Source: Arthrobacter sp. U41 (GTDB lineage Bacteria; Actinomycetota; Actinomycetes; Actinomycetales; Micrococcaceae). From it: DNA of 64,000 bases. Positions within the stretch are counted from its first letter, which is position 1; every line of letters starts with the position of its first letter. The notes beneath the pieces were generated by a model. That model ran no database searches. It was not told the origin of the DNA and was given only the letters and a program-made list of their open reading frames with translations. Both the position numbers and the translations under genes were made by a program. Below are positions 8,654 to 17,317 of the stretch, one piece after another. The DNA is taken from NCBI RefSeq assembly GCF_001750145.1, contig NZ_CP015732.1, positions 744,001-808,000 of the forward strand, in the 5' to 3' direction.

Positions 8654-9555
8654 GCAGCCCGACACCCGCCTCACAGGAGGCACGCTACACCTGGGGCGGG
8701 GACGAATTCCTCTTCGTCGAAGTCTCAGAGTCAATGAGCCTGGCCGCCAACTTCAGGGTCATGTCCATTGCCGCGAAGCTCTCAGCCATGGAACTGCCAG
8801 GCATCGTGGACATCTGTCCCGCCAACGCCTCACTGCTCGTGAGGTTCGACCCCGACGTCCTGCCGCCGTCGACCCTCGAAAACACCGTACGAACCATCGA
8901 AGGGGACCTGACCCACCATCAGGAGCAGGCGCTCGAAACCCGGATCATCGAGGTGCCGGTCTGGTATAATGACCCCTTCACGGCGGAAGTAGCGCAGCGA
9001 TTCCGCGAAGGGTTCCATCAGGAGCCGGGAGGTACCGACATTGACTACGCGGCCAAGGTCAACAACCTGAAGGATGCCGCCGAATTCATCCAGCGGCACC
9101 ATGAGCAGCCGTGGCTTGTCTCCATGGTTGGCTTCGTGGCCGGCCTGCCGTTCCTCTTCCAGCTCGTCGAGCAAGAGAAACAACTGGAAGTCCCCAAGTA
9201 TCTGAGCCCCCGCACCGATACCCCCAAACTGACGGTGGGCCACGGCGGCTGCTTTGGCTGCATCTATTCCGTGCGCGGTGCCGGCGGATACCAGATGTTC
9301 GGCGTTGCCGCCGCGCCAATCTTCGACCCGGCCCAGACACTGTCCGATTTCAAGGACTTCATGGTGTTCTTCCGCCCGGGAGACATCGTTAAGTTCAAGC
9401 CCGTCACCGAGGCCGAATATAACGGCATCCAGGCCGAAATCGCCGCGGGGACGTTCCGCTACCGGCAGGCACCGGTGATATTCGAGCTGTCCAAGGCCTT
9501 GGCGAATCCCGAAGGCTACAACCAGGAACTCATGGAGGCCCTCAATGGCGTTTGA
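8650..9555 (+). CDS. pxpB: 5-oxoprolinase subunit PxpB (KipI family, allophanate hydrolase subunit 1-like)
   Basis: A 301-residue KipI/PxpB protein with the family block VPKYLSPRTDTPKLTVGHGG and GAGGYQMFGVAAAPIF. It has a longer C-terminus than Bacillus KipI. It pairs with PxpC; the PxpB-PxpC pair is homologous to the two halves of the carboxyltransferase domain of urea carboxylase. The ATG is preceded by GGAGG and overlaps the biotin carboxylase stop. Its own end overlaps the start of pxpC by 11 bases. Confidence 0.9.
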   Translation: MSSPTPASQEARYTWGGDEFLFVEVSESMSLAANFRVMSIAAKLSAMELPGIVDICPANASLLVRFDPDVLPPSTLENTVRTIEGDLTHHQEQALETRIIEVPVWYNDPFTAEVAQRFREGFHQEPGGTDIDYAAKVNNLKDAAEFIQRHHEQPWLVSMVGFVAGLPFLFQLVEQEKQLEVPKYLSPRTDTPKLTVGHGGCFGCIYSVRGAGGYQMFGVAAAPIFDPAQTLSDFKDFMVFFRPGDIVKFKPVTEAEYNGIQAEIAAGTFRYRQAPVIFELSKALANPEGYNQELMEALNGV

Positions 9556-10531
9556 CCTCAAGAACCCCGGACTGGCCACCACGGTCCAGGACCAGGGCCG
9601 CACCGGCCACTACAACGTGGGTATCCCACAGAGCGGTTCCATGGACCAATACTCGGCCGAACTCGGCAATGCCCTCGTGGGCAACACCGCCAGAGAAGCC
9701 GTCCTTGAATGCACATACCTAGGCCCGGTGCTGACCACCGATACCGATGCCATCATCGCCGTCACCGGCGCCCCCGTAGAGGTCAAGGTCAACGGGGAAC
9801 CCCGCCCCGAGTGGACCCGGCTCCAGCTGAATGCCGGCGACGAACTCAGCTTCGGGGTCATCCAGGGCGGCACGCGCTACTACATCGCAGTCCAGGGCGG
9901 CATCGACGTTCCCGAGGTACTCGGCAGCCGGTCCACCTACACCCTCGGCGCAATCGGCGGCTTCAACGGCCGAAAACTTCAGGCGGGAGACCTGGTTCCC
10001 GTCGGCAGCCCACTCAATGCCGGAAAACTCCCCGCCGCCGACACCGTTCCGGAAGAATTCCGCCCCGCGTTCGCGAAAGAACAGACTGTCAGGATCATGC
10101 TTGGCCTTTACGACCACCTCCTCACCGACGAAGGACTGGACAACCTTCTCAACGGCGAGTGGAAGCTGACCCCAGTCGCCGACCGAATGGGGCTGAGATA
10201 CTCCGGCCCCGGCGTGAAGTGGAAAGAACGCGAGCAGCCGTTCGGGGCCGGTTCCGACCCGTCCAACATTGTGGATGCCGGCTACGCCGTCGGTTCCATC
10301 CAGATACCCGGCGGCACACAACCCATCATCCTGCACCGCGATGCCGTCTCCGGCGGCGGGTACGCCATGGTGGCCACGGTAATCAGCGCCGACATGGATC
10401 TCGTGGCCAGGGCTGCACCCGGGACGGCCACCAGGTTCGTCGCCGTCAGCCAAGACGAGGCCCTCGCGGCCCGCAAGGAACTTGCTGAACGAAAGAACAA
10501 CGCGAGGGCAACCCTGGGTCCCAACAGCTGA
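9545..10531 (+). CDS. pxpC: 5-oxoprolinase subunit PxpC (KipA family, allophanate hydrolase subunit 2-like)
   Basis: A 328-residue KipA/PxpC protein, usual length. Typical blocks are the N-terminal NPGLATTVQDQGRTG, the GIPQSGSMDQYS motif, VQGGIDVPEVLGSRSTYTLG, and the late SVGGGYAMVATV-like segment near the C-terminus. Forms a complex with PxpB. It closes the operon begun by pxpA; a short hairpin follows nine bases after the stop. Confidence 0.9.
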   Translation: MAFDLKNPGLATTVQDQGRTGHYNVGIPQSGSMDQYSAELGNALVGNTAREAVLECTYLGPVLTTDTDAIIAVTGAPVEVKVNGEPRPEWTRLQLNAGDELSFGVIQGGTRYYIAVQGGIDVPEVLGSRSTYTLGAIGGFNGRKLQAGDLVPVGSPLNAGKLPAADTVPEEFRPAFAKEQTVRIMLGLYDHLLTDEGLDNLLNGEWKLTPVADRMGLRYSGPGVKWKEREQPFGAGSDPSNIVDAGYAVGSIQIPGGTQPIILHRDAVSGGGYAMVATVISADMDLVARAAPGTATRFVAVSQDEALAARKELAERKNNARATLGPNS

Positions 10532-10539
10532 TTACAGAG

Positions 10540-10562
10540 GTGGTCTCTGGCCTGAAGACCAC
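10540..10562 (+). terminator. hairpin after pxpC
   Basis: GTGGTCT and AGACCAC form a perfect 7-bp stem with a 9-base loop right after the pxpC stop. No U-tract follows, so it may be a weak or Rho-assisted terminator. Confidence 0.4.
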
Positions 10563-11359
10563 AGTTGAGTCCCCTGGGAAAGCTGCCTCCCTGAAGCGCA
10601 ACCATCGTGTCTCGGCGTCAGCGCGGAACTCTTGTGCCACGGCGTTGATATCGTCCTCCCTCCGCACAGTATCGGATGGAACCCATCGAGGTTGCAGCGG
10701 GCACCCGTGGTTGGGCGTTTGATCTGATGACGACCCGCAGCAACAGTCCCGCCGAATAGTTCTAATCCGAATATGCAGTGTTACCAGTAGAACCATCCAA
10801 TTCGCATCGGCTGCGAATTGGATGGTGCCCGTTGTCCTATTCGATCTCACTTGACGCACGGTCACGCTTCTTGTCGCACTGTGATGCCGGCGCCTTTACA
10901 GTTGAGGCATGTTCACCTCCGTGCCGGTGAATATACGCAGGCCGGTCGGACCCGGCCGCTGCGGCCCGGCCGCACTGCTCCCTGCAACCGAGGCCATACT
11001 TCGCAGCCGTGCGGCAACTGAATGAATAATTCCATGGCATCCGTTGCTTTTGATTGCCGATACAAGCCCCCGGTTGCTGGCGAAGTCTGCCGCATATCGG
11101 GCGTCCCGGGTGATACCGAACCGGGTAAAGACAGACTCGGCGCTTTCCCATGCCGAGCCAGATACAGCCGACCGCCGATCTCCAAACGTAACTTCGGACT
11201 AAAGGTTGACATAGTCAGTCATATTGATCCCGAGGCTCCCAAAAAGCAGCGGGCTGGGGCTCTCCCCGGCAATCCACCGGACCGCGCCAATGCCACCGCG
11301 ATGGCTGGGCGCTCCGCCCGCCATCACAGATTAATCCATGAGGGTTTTCGTGGGCTGAC
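10563..11359. other. long gap without a supported gene
   Basis: About 800 bases between two convergent operons. Short open frames on both strands show no family signature and none has a convincing ribosome site. The one clear structure is a perfect 15-bp inverted repeat listed separately. The stretch may be decayed coding DNA: a leftward frame around 10560-10660 contains a protein-like run (NAVAQEFRADAETRWLRF) without start or domain match that I recognise. Confidence 0.5.
10792..10826. repeat. perfect 15-bp inverted repeat with 5-base loop
   Basis: The arms ACCATCCAATTCGCA and TGCGAATTGGATGGT are exact complements around TCGGC. No T-run follows on either strand. It could be a bidirectional terminator for the convergent operons, or a remnant of a mobile element end; it sits about 260 bases beyond pxpC. 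Confidence 0.7.
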
Positions 11360-12841
11360 TCAGCTGACGTACGGGTCGGCGATGCCGATGTACTGGGTGT
11401 AGAGGTATTCCTCGATGCCTTCGAGGCCGCCCTCACGGCCCAGGCCGGACTGCTTGACCCCGCCAAAGGGTGCCGCGGCGTTGGAGACCACGCCGGCGTT
11501 CAGGCCCAGCATGCCGGTCTCCAGGCGTTCGCCCATCCGGATGCCCCGGTTCAGGTCCCGGGTGAAAACGTAGGCCACCAGACCGTACTCGGTGTTGTTC
11601 GCCAGCCGGACCGCCTCATCCTCGGAGGAGAAGGTGATGATCGGGGCGACCGGCCCGAAGATTTCCTCGGACAGGATCCGGGTGCCCTCGGTGACGCCCT
11701 TGAGGATGGTGGGCTGGTAGAAGTAGCCCGGACCCTCGACGGCGGCGCCGCCGATCACCGCGACCGCACCGGCGGACACCGCATCGGAAACCAGCTCGTG
11801 GACCTTGTCCCGGCTCTTCGCATCGATCAGCGGGCCGACCTTGGACTCCGCCTCGGTGCCGCGGGCCGTGGTCATGTCCGCCATCTTCGCGGCGAACTTC
11901 TCCGCGAATTCGTCCGCGACGGACTCGTGCACGATGAACCGGTTCGCGGCCGTGCAGGCCTCGCCCATGTTCCGCAGCTTCGCCAGCATCGCCCCGGCGA
12001 CGGCGGCGTCGACGTCGGCGTCCTCAAACACCACGAACGGGGCGTTCCCGCCGAGTTCCATCGAGGTCCGCAGCACGTTCTCGGACGCGTCGGCGAGCAG
12101 CCGGCGGCCGACCTCGGTGGAGCCGGTGAAGGAGAGCTTGCGCAGCCGGGAGTCCTTGATCAGCGGCCCCGTGGTGGCACCGGCCGTGGAGGTCGGGATG
12201 ACGTTCAGCACCCCGGCGGGGAGTCCGGCCTCCATCATCACGGCCGCGAACAGCTGGGAGGTCAGCGGGGTCAGGTTCGCGGACTTCAGCACCATGGTGC
12301 AGCCGGCGGCGACGGCGGGGGCAACCTTGCGGGTCGCCATGGCCAGCGGGAAGTTCCACGGCGTGATCAGCAGGCAGGGGCCCACCGGCTTCTTCGTCAC
12401 CAGCAGCCGGGACTTCCCGTCCGGGGATACCGAGTAGCGGCCGAAGGCCCGGACGGCTTCTTCGGAGAACCAGCGCAGGAACTCGGCGCCGTAGGTGACT
12501 TCGCCGCGGGCCTCGGCCAGCGGCTTGCCCATTTCCAGTGTCATCAGCAGCGCGAAGTCCTCCGCGCGTGCGGTGACGAGCTCGAAGGCCCGGCGCAGGA
12601 TCTCCCCGCGCTCACGGGCCGGGACCTTCGCCCAGGAGTCCTGCGCGGCGGCCGCGGCATCCAGGGCCGCCGCCCCGTCCTCGGGGCCGGCGTCGGCGAT
12701 GCTCAGCAGGACCTTGCCGGTCGAGGGGTCCTCCACGTCGAAGGTCTTACCAGAAGCGGCAGCCTGCCATTCGCCGTTGATAAGCAGGCCAGTAGGAACA
12801 GTCTTTAGAAGTTCGATCTCGTTGAGGATGGAAGTTGGCAT
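11360..12841 (-). CDS. gabD: NAD(P)-dependent succinate-semialdehyde dehydrogenase
   Basis: A 493-residue aldehyde dehydrogenase most like GabD. The catalytic glutamate is E262 in MELGGN and the nucleophile C296 in GEACTAANR; the cofactor loop reads TPWNFPLAM (160-168) and FTGSTEVG (238-245). It would oxidise succinate semialdehyde or a homologous omega-semialdehyde to the acid. It is the last gene of the leftward lactam-type operon, directly after an aminotransferase whose product would be such a semialdehyde. I chose the ATG giving MPTSIL because it matches the family N-terminus; an upstream ATG at 12925, preceded by AGGCGG, would add 28 residues. Confidence 0.88.
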   Translation of the reverse strand: MPTSILNEIELLKTVPTGLLINGEWQAAASGKTFDVEDPSTGKVLLSIADAGPEDGAAALDAAAAAQDSWAKVPARERGEILRRAFELVTARAEDFALLMTLEMGKPLAEARGEVTYGAEFLRWFSEEAVRAFGRYSVSPDGKSRLLVTKKPVGPCLLITPWNFPLAMATRKVAPAVAAGCTMVLKSANLTPLTSQLFAAVMMEAGLPAGVLNVIPTSTAGATTGPLIKDSRLRKLSFTGSTEVGRRLLADASENVLRTSMELGGNAPFVVFEDADVDAAVAGAMLAKLRNMGEACTAANRFIVHESVADEFAEKFAAKMADMTTARGTEAESKVGPLIDAKSRDKVHELVSDAVSAGAVAVIGGAAVEGPGYFYQPTILKGVTEGTRILSEEIFGPVAPIITFSSEDEAVRLANNTEYGLVAYVFTRDLNRGIRMGERLETGMLGLNAGVVSNAAAPFGGVKQSGLGREGGLEGIEEYLYTQYIGIADPYVS

Positions 12842-12988
12842 GGTGCATGATCCGTTCAGAATAGCGCGACCGAGGAGTCTGGGATCCTTGATCGGTCGCA
12901 AGGCTGATGTTGAGTGGTCTGACATTGCTGTGCCGCCTATGTGGCTCACGTTAGGGCTGTTCTCGCCCGGCAACGCCCGAGACCTGCA

Positions 12989-14323
12989 CTATCCATGAAG
13001 ATCCTCCATAACGGCGCGGAAGCTCTCAAGAAACTCTTGAAGGTCGGAACCTGAAAAGACCAACGGCGGACGAATCTTCAAAACGTTCTCATCCTTACCG
13101 GAAGAACTGATAAGCACCCGGCGGCTCCTGAGTCCGTTGACAATTCGCACGGCGCCGGCCTGATCTGCTCGTCCAGTGCCGGAAGCATCCGTGACATCAA
13201 CGCCATAGAACAGCCCGCAGCCCCTGACCGCCGACAGCATGGGGTAGTTTTGCGCAATCTCACGCAGACCAGATCCCAGGTTCTTGCCGACTCTTTTCGC
13301 GTTGCCGAGGAGATCCTGGTCTTCAATTACATCCAAGACTGCGTTAGCGGCAGCAATGCTGACAGAATTTCCCCCGAAAGTATTGAAGTAGCGCATGTCT
13401 TTTCCGAATCGGTCCAAGACTTCTGGTCGGCCCAGTACAGCTGAAATAGGCAACCCGTTGCCCATTGGCTTGCCTAGGACGACCAAGTCAGGAACGATAC
13501 CGTGCCGGGCAAAGCCCCACCAAGACTCACCCGTGCGCCCGAACCCAGGCTGCACTTCGTCGGCGATGTACAAGCCGCCAGCGGCATGGACTACACGAGC
13601 GACAGGTTCAAGGAATCCTGCCGGATCCGTCTGGAGTCCGTCGCTGGAGAAAATCGAATCCACAATGAGAGCGGCAAACCCCACACCGTCAGCTTCGAGT
13701 TCTGCGATTGCTTCCGCAACCCGTGCTGCCAGCAGCGGCCCGGCGTCGGATCCTTCTGCAGATGTGTCCGGGGCATCGACATACCGTACCCAGTTGGCGA
13801 CCGGCCGGTGCGGCCCGAGGCTTGGTGAGATGGTAGCCGCCTCCGTCGTTGTCCCGTGATAGGCATTCCGGGTGACGATGATCCCCTCCTTGCCGGTCTC
13901 GTACTTAGCGATACGAAGGGCCAGGTCCACCGCCTCGCTGCCGGTGCACGCGAAGATCACCTGTTGGATCTCATCGGGAAAAAGCCCAAGGAGCCGTTCC
14001 GAGTATTCGATGATCGGCATGGTCACATAGCGGGTATGAGTATTCAGCCGTGACATCTGTTCGCAAACGGCCTGGGTGACATGGGGATTCGCGTGACCGA
14101 CGGCCGGAACGTTGTTGTAGGCATCAAGGTAGGACCTCCCCTGGCTGTCAAACAACCGAACGCCGCTCCCCCTGATGATTTCGACGGGTTCCTGGTAGAA
14201 AAGTCGGTAGGACGGTGCCAGCACTCGATTACGCCTATCTACCATTGCCCTGACTTCCGAGGGAATCAAGTCAATGGACGAAGGATCGAATGCGTTCGCC
14301 ATATGGACGTTTTTGCTGGACAA
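12989..14323 (-). CDS. class III aminotransferase (AGXT2L/omega-amino-acid type)
   Basis: A 444-residue PLP enzyme of aminotransferase class III. TGSE at 127-130 binds the phosphate, D255 in IADEVQPGFGRTG contacts the ring nitrogen, and K285 in LGKPMGNG forms the Schiff base. The N-terminal block YQEPVEIIRGSGVRLFD and YNNVPAVGHANP resembles the AGXT2L branch, which also includes phospho-lyases, but the next gene is gabD, favouring transamination of an omega-amino acid such as GABA. The start is TTG, supported by a strong GAGGAG box seven bases upstream; no ATG fits as well. It lies between pxpC2 and gabD in the operon. Confidence 0.87.
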   Translation of the reverse strand: MSSKNVHMANAFDPSSIDLIPSEVRAMVDRRNRVLAPSYRLFYQEPVEIIRGSGVRLFDSQGRSYLDAYNNVPAVGHANPHVTQAVCEQMSRLNTHTRYVTMPIIEYSERLLGLFPDEIQQVIFACTGSEAVDLALRIAKYETGKEGIIVTRNAYHGTTTEAATISPSLGPHRPVANWVRYVDAPDTSAEGSDAGPLLAARVAEAIAELEADGVGFAALIVDSIFSSDGLQTDPAGFLEPVARVVHAAGGLYIADEVQPGFGRTGESWWGFARHGIVPDLVVLGKPMGNGLPISAVLGRPEVLDRFGKDMRYFNTFGGNSVSIAAANAVLDVIEDQDLLGNAKRVGKNLGSGLREIAQNYPMLSAVRGCGLFYGVDVTDASGTGRADQAGAVRIVNGLRSRRVLISSSGKDENVLKIRPPLVFSGSDLQEFLESFRAVMEDLHG

Positions 14324-14406
14324 CGTTTCTCCTCAATAGCTTCTGATTACTAGGGTTGGTGCCCGTGGCGCTCCAGCAGGAAGATTTTGGGGTGCTACTG
14401 ATGGCG

Positions 14407-14610
14407 TCATGGCATTAGGGGGTCAAACAGTGGAGCCCATCGCCATGCGCGGGCGGTCCGGTCACGTAGGCATCGAACACGAGTGTCAGGACCTCGGCGG
14501 TCCCACGCCCGCCATTCGCCGGCTCCCTGCCCAGGAGGCAAAGGCCGGAAGCCGGCGTGGCTGGCACGACCAGGCTCCAGGAGGTCAAGCAAGGTTCTGC
14601 GGGAATTCAT
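14407..14610 (-). CDS. possible small protein coupled to pxpC2, unknown
   Basis: A 67-residue frame whose ATG overlaps the pxpC2 stop as TAATG. The product is arginine-rich with no domain I recognise and no membrane segment. The overlap is suggestive, but composition (high R, W, G, P) is also what chance frames give in this DNA. It may be the beginning of a gene later truncated. It fills most of the 286-base gap before the aminotransferase. Confidence 0.22.
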   Translation of the reverse strand: MNSRRTLLDLLEPGRASHAGFRPLPPGQGAGEWRAWDRRGPDTRVRCLRDRTARAWRWAPLFDPLMP

Positions 14611-15587
14611 TACCGCAGAATGGATGCGATTTCGCTTAGCGTCGCCTGGCGTTGCCGCCGCAGTTCCAGCGCTTGGCCTATGTCGACCCGGACAAACCGC
14701 ACTTTGTCGGGAACCTTTGCCTGGGCCAGCAGGTCCAGATCGCGGCTAATCACTGTGCCAAGTGTGGCGTAACCGCCGCCCGTGACTGCGTCCCGGAGAA
14801 GGCAGATCGGCTCTGCACCGTCCGGCACCTGAATCGACCCAATGGGATACCCGAGATCCACGACGTTGCTCGGATTATCCCCCGTGCCCAAGAGGGGGCC
14901 ACGGTCAACAAACTTGAGGCGTTCACCCTGCAACCGGTAGCCGGTGCGGTTGGCCTCGGGCGACACCTGGTACACGGAGGAGAAGAAAGTCTCGAGGCTC
15001 TCTGGCTGGAAGCGGTAATTACACAGTCCTTCAACGACCCTGAGTTCATATTCGCGGGACAGCTTCGGGAGAAACCGCTTATCTAAGCGGAAGCCGGGAC
15101 GCGGCGCCGTCCATGTCGGGCGCAGGTCGCCCACCGGCAATTTATCCCCCTTTTTTAGGGGCCGACCGTCCAGACCCCCCATGGCAGAGGTCGAATACGT
15201 TGATCGGCTGCCCAGGAACGGCACCGTGTCGATGCCACCGGCTACGGCGATGTAAGCCCTGCAGCCAGCGCTCATCGAGCCGAATCTAAGTGTCTGCCCG
15301 GTCGATACCGACAGCGGTGCCCACTGTTCCGCGGGCTGGTCGTCCAGAAAAACGGGTACAGTTGCCCCCGTTACCGCTACGGTGGCGTCCTTTTGAAAAA
15401 GAAGTTCGGGTCCGAGGAAAGTGGCTTCCACTGTCGCAGCGGAATCGTCGTTTCCAACCAACATGTTTGCGATCGAATGGGAATACTGATCGAGTGCTCC
15501 GGAAGGTGGCATGCCGATGGCGTAGTAACCGTCGCGGCCCAGATCTTGGACGAGTGAGTGCAGGCCCGGAGAAACTACCTCAATCAC
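14610..15587 (-). CDS. second PxpC (KipA family)
   Basis: A 325-residue PxpC/KipA paralogue. It keeps the N-terminal SPGLHSLVQDLGRDG, the GMPPSGALDQYS block and AVAGGIDTVPFLGSRSTYS. It differs clearly from the copy encoded at 9545-10531, so it is not a recent duplication. The GTG start overlaps the end of pxpB2 (GTGA). It would form, with the two genes upstream, an ATP-dependent lactam-opening complex; no biotin subunits accompany this set. Confidence 0.87.
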   Translation of the reverse strand: MIEVVSPGLHSLVQDLGRDGYYAIGMPPSGALDQYSHSIANMLVGNDDSAATVEATFLGPELLFQKDATVAVTGATVPVFLDDQPAEQWAPLSVSTGQTLRFGSMSAGCRAYIAVAGGIDTVPFLGSRSTYSTSAMGGLDGRPLKKGDKLPVGDLRPTWTAPRPGFRLDKRFLPKLSREYELRVVEGLCNYRFQPESLETFFSSVYQVSPEANRTGYRLQGERLKFVDRGPLLGTGDNPSNVVDLGYPIGSIQVPDGAEPICLLRDAVTGGGYATLGTVISRDLDLLAQAKVPDKVRFVRVDIGQALELRRQRQATLSEIASILR

Positions 15588-16486
15588 GACAGCTCCCCCA
15601 TCAGCCGGGTGTTGTATCCATCAATGTCCTGGATGAAATCGGCATAGTTGAAATGCACGGGGCTCCTTCGGTAGACGTACTGCCCGCATTCTGCGCTGGC
15701 ACGGATTTCGAAGTACTCGTCATAGTCGATGGGCCGGTACTTGAAAATCGTTCCCGGTCGGGCGAGGACCATGGATTCTTCGAAACCGGGGTTCGACTGT
15801 GTGATGTCGAAAACCGGGACCGGGCTTCGTCCGATGAGCTGGTATCCGCCCGGGCTCTGAGCCGGATAAATGGTGGTGAAGGCTCCCCCATGGCCTACTG
15901 CTCTGGCGGGCGTTTCCGTCCGCGGGCTGACGTACTTTGGGGCCTGAATCTGGCGCTCCGCCGGAACCAGCTGGAAGCACTCCGCGTTACCGGGGACAAA
16001 GCATGGAAATGTCGTCATGAACGGACTACCGGAGTGTGCCGAAACAAAGTCTCCTACGCTGGAGAACCCGTTGGTTCGCGCAAGAAAGGCGATGTCAGTC
16101 TCAGCCGGCGACTGATGCCGCTCGCGGAATTTCATCAAGACTTCCGTGGTCCAGGGATCGTCGTAGAAGACAGGGATCTCGATAATCTCTGTTTCCACGA
16201 CGGAATTTTCGGCATCAGGAAACTTTTCGTGGGCCTCACCCAAGGTCGCGACCAGATCGCGCGGGTCAGTACGGTTAGGATCCACTCGAATCATGTAGCT
16301 GATATGTGAAGGGCAGACGTCGAGGACGCCGGTCAGTTTCAACGAGGATATCTCGGTGGTAATCAGCTGGACCCTCAGTGCATCGACCAAGGACATGGAT
16401 TCCGAAAGTTCAACAAAGATGAACTCATCAGCGCCGAAACTTATCCTCGACCCATCACGGAAATAGCGGTAAACCGGGCGGTCCAA
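15584..16486 (-). CDS. second PxpB (KipI family)
   Basis: A 300-residue PxpB/KipI paralogue with APKYVSPRTETPARAVGHGG and SPGGYQLIGRSPVPVFD. The start is a TTG placed one base past the pxpA2 stop codon, with GGGGAG six to seven bases upstream; it gives the same length as the first PxpB. A longer in-frame start lies inside pxpA2 and would add unrelated arginine-rich sequence. It pairs with PxpC2 encoded next. Confidence 0.86.
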   Translation of the reverse strand: MDRPVYRYFRDGSRISFGADEFIFVELSESMSLVDALRVQLITTEISSLKLTGVLDVCPSHISYMIRVDPNRTDPRDLVATLGEAHEKFPDAENSVVETEIIEIPVFYDDPWTTEVLMKFRERHQSPAETDIAFLARTNGFSSVGDFVSAHSGSPFMTTFPCFVPGNAECFQLVPAERQIQAPKYVSPRTETPARAVGHGGAFTTIYPAQSPGGYQLIGRSPVPVFDITQSNPGFEESMVLARPGTIFKYRPIDYDEYFEIRASAECGQYVYRRSPVHFNYADFIQDIDGYNTRLMGELS

Positions 16487-16487
16487 T

Positions 16488-17249
16488 TTAGCTCCCCGTT
16501 TCAAAGACGCTGCGAACGATGATTTCGGATTTCTCGAGTGCCTGCCGCACCACCCGGGCAATCTCCACAGCATTGGGACGATCGCCGTGGATGCACATGG
16601 ACTGCACAGGCATAGGAATTACGGTCCCAGACACCGTCCTCGCCTGCCCGTTGGCCATCAGTAGTGCCTGAGCGGCTACCGCGTCGGGATCCTTCTGGGA
16701 GGGTGTCCTTTCGATAATGTTCTGCCCCTGATCGTCAAAATCCAGGTCGACGGCGTTTTCATGGACGACCGGCAGTCCCGCTTCTTTTAACGCCAAGGCG
16801 GACGCCCCGGGCGATATCAGGATTGGGAGTCCGGACTGGAGTCGTTGGAGCTGGATGCTCACCTCTACTGCCAGGCCGGGATTCCTGGCAACTTCGGCGT
16901 ACAAGGATCCGTGAGGCTTTACATGGCTCAGACGAATGTTCTCGGAGGCCGCAATACCGTGGAGGGCGCCGACCTGGTAGAGAATGTAGTCGACAGCATC
17001 TGACTGCGTGACGGGAAGGGCTCGGCGGCCGAAGCCGAGCAGATCAGGGAACCCGGGATGTGCTCCGATTGCCAGTCCGCTGTCCCGTGCTCGGCAGAGG
17101 GTTTCCCGCATCGTGGATGGGTCACCCGCGTGGTATCCGCAGGCCACGTTCACCGTCGTTACGTACTTGAACAGTTCGGCGTCGTCGCCAAGTTTCCACC
17201 GGCCGAAGCTTTCGCCAGCATCCGCATTGATATCGAAGGTCTTCATCAT
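16488..17249 (-). CDS. second PxpA (LamB/YcsF family)
   Basis: A 253-residue LamB/YcsF protein. Conserved blocks are DINADAGESFG, VNVACGYHAGDP, GAHPGFPDLLGFGRR and HVKPHGSLY. Two adjacent ATG codons are possible starts; the first is used. The gene follows the substrate-binding protein gene after a 68-base gap containing a strong hairpin. Together with the downstream PxpB2 and PxpC2 it probably hydrolyses a lactam brought in by the upstream importer. Confidence 0.88.
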   Translation of the reverse strand: MMKTFDINADAGESFGRWKLGDDAELFKYVTTVNVACGYHAGDPSTMRETLCRARDSGLAIGAHPGFPDLLGFGRRALPVTQSDAVDYILYQVGALHGIAASENIRLSHVKPHGSLYAEVARNPGLAVEVSIQLQRLQSGLPILISPGASALALKEAGLPVVHENAVDLDFDDQGQNIIERTPSQKDPDAVAAQALLMANGQARTVSGTVIPMPVQSMCIHGDRPNAVEIARVVRQALEKSEIIVRSVFETGS

Positions 17250-17265
17250 TTCCGCTCAATTCAAG

Positions 17266-17303
17266 GACTTGTCCTGCGGCACATTTGGACCGCAGGACAA
17301 GTC
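17266..17303 (-). terminator. intercistronic hairpin between binding protein and pxpA2
   Basis: GACTTGTCCTGCGG pairs perfectly with CCGCAGGACAAGTC (14 bp, 10-base loop). There is no U-tract. Placed just after a binding-protein gene inside an operon, it probably acts as a partial terminator or 3' mRNA stabiliser that lets the lipoprotein be made in excess. Confidence 0.65.
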
Positions 17304-17317
17304 ACCATGAGATTTAT

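Noticed and set aside
10913-11212. A 99-codon leftward frame in the gap
   Set aside because: No ribosome site, no domain, and composition typical of chance frames.
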